Source: an uncultured Eubacteriales bacterium (GTDB taxonomy: Bacteria; Bacillota; Clostridia; Oscillospirales; Oscillospiraceae). From it: a stretch of DNA of 34,360 bases. Location of the stretch: positions 1 through 34,360 of the forward strand of contig CAJLWS010000003.1 of NCBI GenBank assembly GCA_905210385.1. Reading direction: 5' to 3'. The translations under genes and the position numbers were made by a program. Shown here piece by piece: positions 32,486 through 34,360 of the stretch. The notes beneath the pieces are model-generated. The model was not told the DNA's origin and ran no database searches. It worked only from the letters and a program-made list of their open reading frames with translations. The number at the start of each line of letters is the position of its first letter. The stretch's first letter is position 1.

Positions 32486-33970
32486 TCACCGCAGGAACTC
32501 CAGGACTTGCTCTATCATCCCTGCTTTTTCTGTCACAGCATCAAAGCGGCGGGCTTTCCCTTTCAGGGCGGCCAGAGGGGCCGGTACAGATATGCCGGTC
32601 TGCTCAGACAATTGATCCAGGATCTCCACGCCCTTTTTGTGCTCTTTCACACCTAAAGCATTGAGCACACTGGTGCAGAACTTGAACGGACTAGCAGTGG
32701 AGGCAACCACTGCAGTGGTGTCATCCCCGGTGGACTGCCGGTACTCCTCTAATACCCGGAAAGCCACCGCTGTGTGGGGATCAATGAGATAGCCAAACTC
32801 CTCCCATACCTGGGAAATGGTCTGCTCAGTCTGTCTGTCATCGCAAAATCCAGCGGCAAAAACTCCCTGAATCTTTTGTTGAATTGAGGCAGTCACCTGA
32901 TAATGGCCGCTGCTAGCCAATTGGCTCATATATTCGCGTACCAAAGCGTCATCGCGTCCGGACAGCTCAAAGATCAGCCGTTCCAGATTGCTGGACACCA
33001 GAATGTCCATAGAGGGCGAGGTCGTGTTGTGGAAGGGGCGGTTCTTGTCATAAATACCGGTTTTGATAAAATCGGTGAGCACATTATTTTCGTTGGACGC
33101 GCAGATTAAGGTTTTGATGGGTACCCCCATCTGTTTGGCGTAGTAGCCCGCCAGGATATTGCCGAAGTTTCCTGTTGGTACGCACACATTGATCTGATGC
33201 CCATTAGCGATAGCTCCGCTCTTAAGTAAGTCGCAGTAGGCGGAAATATAGTAGACAATCTGGGGCAGAACGCGTCCCCAGTTGATGGAGTTGGCAGAGG
33301 AGAGGAAGTATCCCCGCTCCGCCAGCATGTGCGCCAGCTGCTCGTCGGAAAAGAGTCGCTTTACTCCGGCCTGAGCGTCGTCGAAGTTTCCCACCACCGC
33401 GCACACGCCCACGTTACCGCCGGCCTGGGTCACCATCTGCAGCTCCTGGATGTCCGATACGCCGTTTTGAGGGTAGAATACCAGGATCCTGGTCCTGGCC
33501 ACATCCTTGAAACCTTCCAGGGCCGCTTTCCCGGTATCTCCGGAAGTGGCCACCAGGATACATGCCGTTTTTTCCTCGTCAATCTTGCTCAGGGACGCAG
33601 ACAGCAGATGGGGCAGCATCTGCAAGGCCATGTCCTTGAAGGCACAGGTGGGGCCGTGCCACAGCTCCAGGCAACTCAGGCCATCCTTCAGCTGGCGTAC
33701 CGGCGCCACTGCAGGTGTGTCGAAGTTTCCGCCGTAGGCCGCCGCAGCGAACGAAGTCAACTCCCTCGCGGAAAACTCATCCAGGAAGCGGCTCAGGATA
33801 TAAACCACCCGCTGTTGATAGGACATGTCCTTCATAGTTTCCAGTGCGCTACCCGGAAGCCGGGGCAGCACTTCAGGGGTCATCAGCCCCCCGTCCGGTG
33901 CAAGCCCCCGCACAATGGCTTGGGCAGCGGACATCCGCATCTTTTTATCCCGTGTACTCGCATAATTCAT
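32486..33970 (-). CDS. thrC: Threonine synthase
   Basis: PLP enzyme that converts O-phosphohomoserine to threonine. The 494-residue product belongs to the longer (class I, E. coli/yeast-like) form. It starts MNYASTRDK and has the cofactor Lys112 in PTCAFKDMALQMLP, the phosphate-binding VATSGDTGKAAL, and VPTGNFGNILAGYYAKQMG. Its ATG overlaps the upstream dipeptidase-like stop by ATGA. No hom or thrB is in the window. Confidence 0.96.
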   Translation of the reverse strand: MNYASTRDKKMRMSAAQAIVRGLAPDGGLMTPEVLPRLPGSALETMKDMSYQQRVVYILSRFLDEFSARELTSFAAAAYGGNFDTPAVAPVRQLKDGLSCLELWHGPTCAFKDMALQMLPHLLSASLSKIDEEKTACILVATSGDTGKAALEGFKDVARTRILVFYPQNGVSDIQELQMVTQAGGNVGVCAVVGNFDDAQAGVKRLFSDEQLAHMLAERGYFLSSANSINWGRVLPQIVYYISAYCDLLKSGAIANGHQINVCVPTGNFGNILAGYYAKQMGVPIKTLICASNENNVLTDFIKTGIYDKNRPFHNTTSPSMDILVSSNLERLIFELSGRDDALVREYMSQLASSGHYQVTASIQQKIQGVFAAGFCDDRQTEQTISQVWEEFGYLIDPHTAVAFRVLEEYRQSTGDDTTAVVASTASPFKFCTSVLNALGVKEHKKGVEILDQLSEQTGISVPAPLAALKGKARRFDAVTEKAGMIEQVLEFLR

Positions 33971-34360
33971 GGCAGACTCACCACTCTCATCAGGTTGTTA
34001 TAAAATAAGCCGCGCACCACCATTTCGTTATAATGATGGCACAGCAGATATTCGTAAAATCGATCCAGAGCCCCAACATCCGGAAGGTCCGGGATGGTAT
34101 CGCAGCCGTCCCAATCCCCGCCTAGGGCCACATTCTCCCCGCCGCCCAACTCCAAAATACGGTCCAGATGAGCCCGAACGCTATCCAGATTCTGCCCCAA
34201 GCCAACAAATTCCCGATAGAAGTTTAGACCCATAACGCCTTGATTTTTTATTATGGCAGTAATTTGCCCATCCGTCAAGTTCCTTGTGTGATTCCAGACG
34301 GATTTCGCGTGTAGGATTACAATACATATTGGACAAGTGAAGAAAAAAGATGAAGGATAA
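33967..34360 (-). CDS. Membrane dipeptidase-like (peptidase M19) protein, C-terminal part
   Basis: The visible ~130 residues correspond to the C-terminal third of M19 (renal dipeptidase-type) zinc peptidases: HTRNLTDGQITAIIKNQGVMGLNFY, then ENVALGGDWDGCD (GSDFDG in most members) and the final helix GLFYNNLMRVV. The reading frame is open to the window edge, so the N-terminus lies outside. Close to the edge the usual SHSN metal-site motif before this segment is not visible; the frame reads ILHAKSVWNHTRN. There may be a frameshift or divergence there. The end overlaps thrC by ATGA. Confidence 0.75.
   Translation of the reverse strand, partial: YPSSFFFTCPICIVILHAKSVWNHTRNLTDGQITAIIKNQGVMGLNFYREFVGLGQNLDSVRAHLDRILELGGGENVALGGDWDGCDTIPDLPDVGALDRFYEYLLCHHYNEMVVRGLFYNNLMRVVSLP

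Noticed and set aside
31529..32656. Plus-strand ORF of 375 codons opposite the metallophosphoesterase
   Set aside because: The minus-strand frame holds all five metallophosphoesterase motifs; the plus frame is its GC-rich mirror without recognisable features.

Overview
The window reads as chromosomal core genome of an anaerobic, endospore-forming Clostridia member, most likely Oscillospiraceae (Flavonifractor/Intestinimonas-like). The basis is moderately high GC, SipL-type and SpoIVA spore-coat genes, RemA, the CdaA-CdaR pair, a DUF5685 gene next to a J-domain gene, DUF3343, and tig-clpP-clpX-lon-ysxC synteny. This family-level placement is inference. Every gene I accept lies on the minus strand, so transcription runs from high to low coordinates. 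I saw no rRNA, tRNA, CRISPR array, insertion sequence or prophage.

In transcription order, the right end (34360-31781) carries the C-terminal part of a membrane-dipeptidase-like gene, thrC and a metallophosphoesterase. Next is the proteostasis block (31674-24303): tig, clpP, clpX, lon, ysxC and a fumarylacetoacetate-hydrolase-family gene, closed by a strong terminator. It is followed by carD, ispD and ispF, and then by a DUF3343 gene coupled to a NifS-like class V aminotransferase.

A strong SigA promoter at 20708-20736 starts a long, tightly packed array: cdaA, cdaR, a DUF5685 gene, a J-domain/TPR gene broken by an apparent -1 frameshift, a membrane protein, yicC, remA, gmk, rpoZ, priA, def, fmt, rsmB, rlmN, prpC, prkC and rsgA. 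It joins c-di-AMP synthesis, Hanks-type Ser/Thr phosphorylation, GMP supply, RNA polymerase omega, replication restart and translation maturation. Many neighbours overlap by ATGA.

Directly after rsgA is a spore-coat basement module. It has a 23-codon spoVM gene (4038-4109), then a SipL-like SPOCS/LysM gene, then spoIVA. In Bacillus and Clostridioides, SpoVM marks the forespore membrane, SpoIVA polymerises on it, and SipL binds SpoIVA. sipL and spoIVA each have a SigE-like promoter with an exact 14-bp spacer. The spoVM ribosome-binding site sits in one arm of a long inverted repeat. The left end holds the 5' part of an ammonium transporter gene behind a consensus SigA promoter and a leader with two tandem hairpins.

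I found no completely novel system. The most notable points are the spoVM-sipL-spoIVA cluster with its RNA hairpin, the amt leader, the aspartate-rich motifs of the DUF5685 protein, and the G7-tract frameshift in the J-domain gene. No gap between genes exceeds 300 bases.
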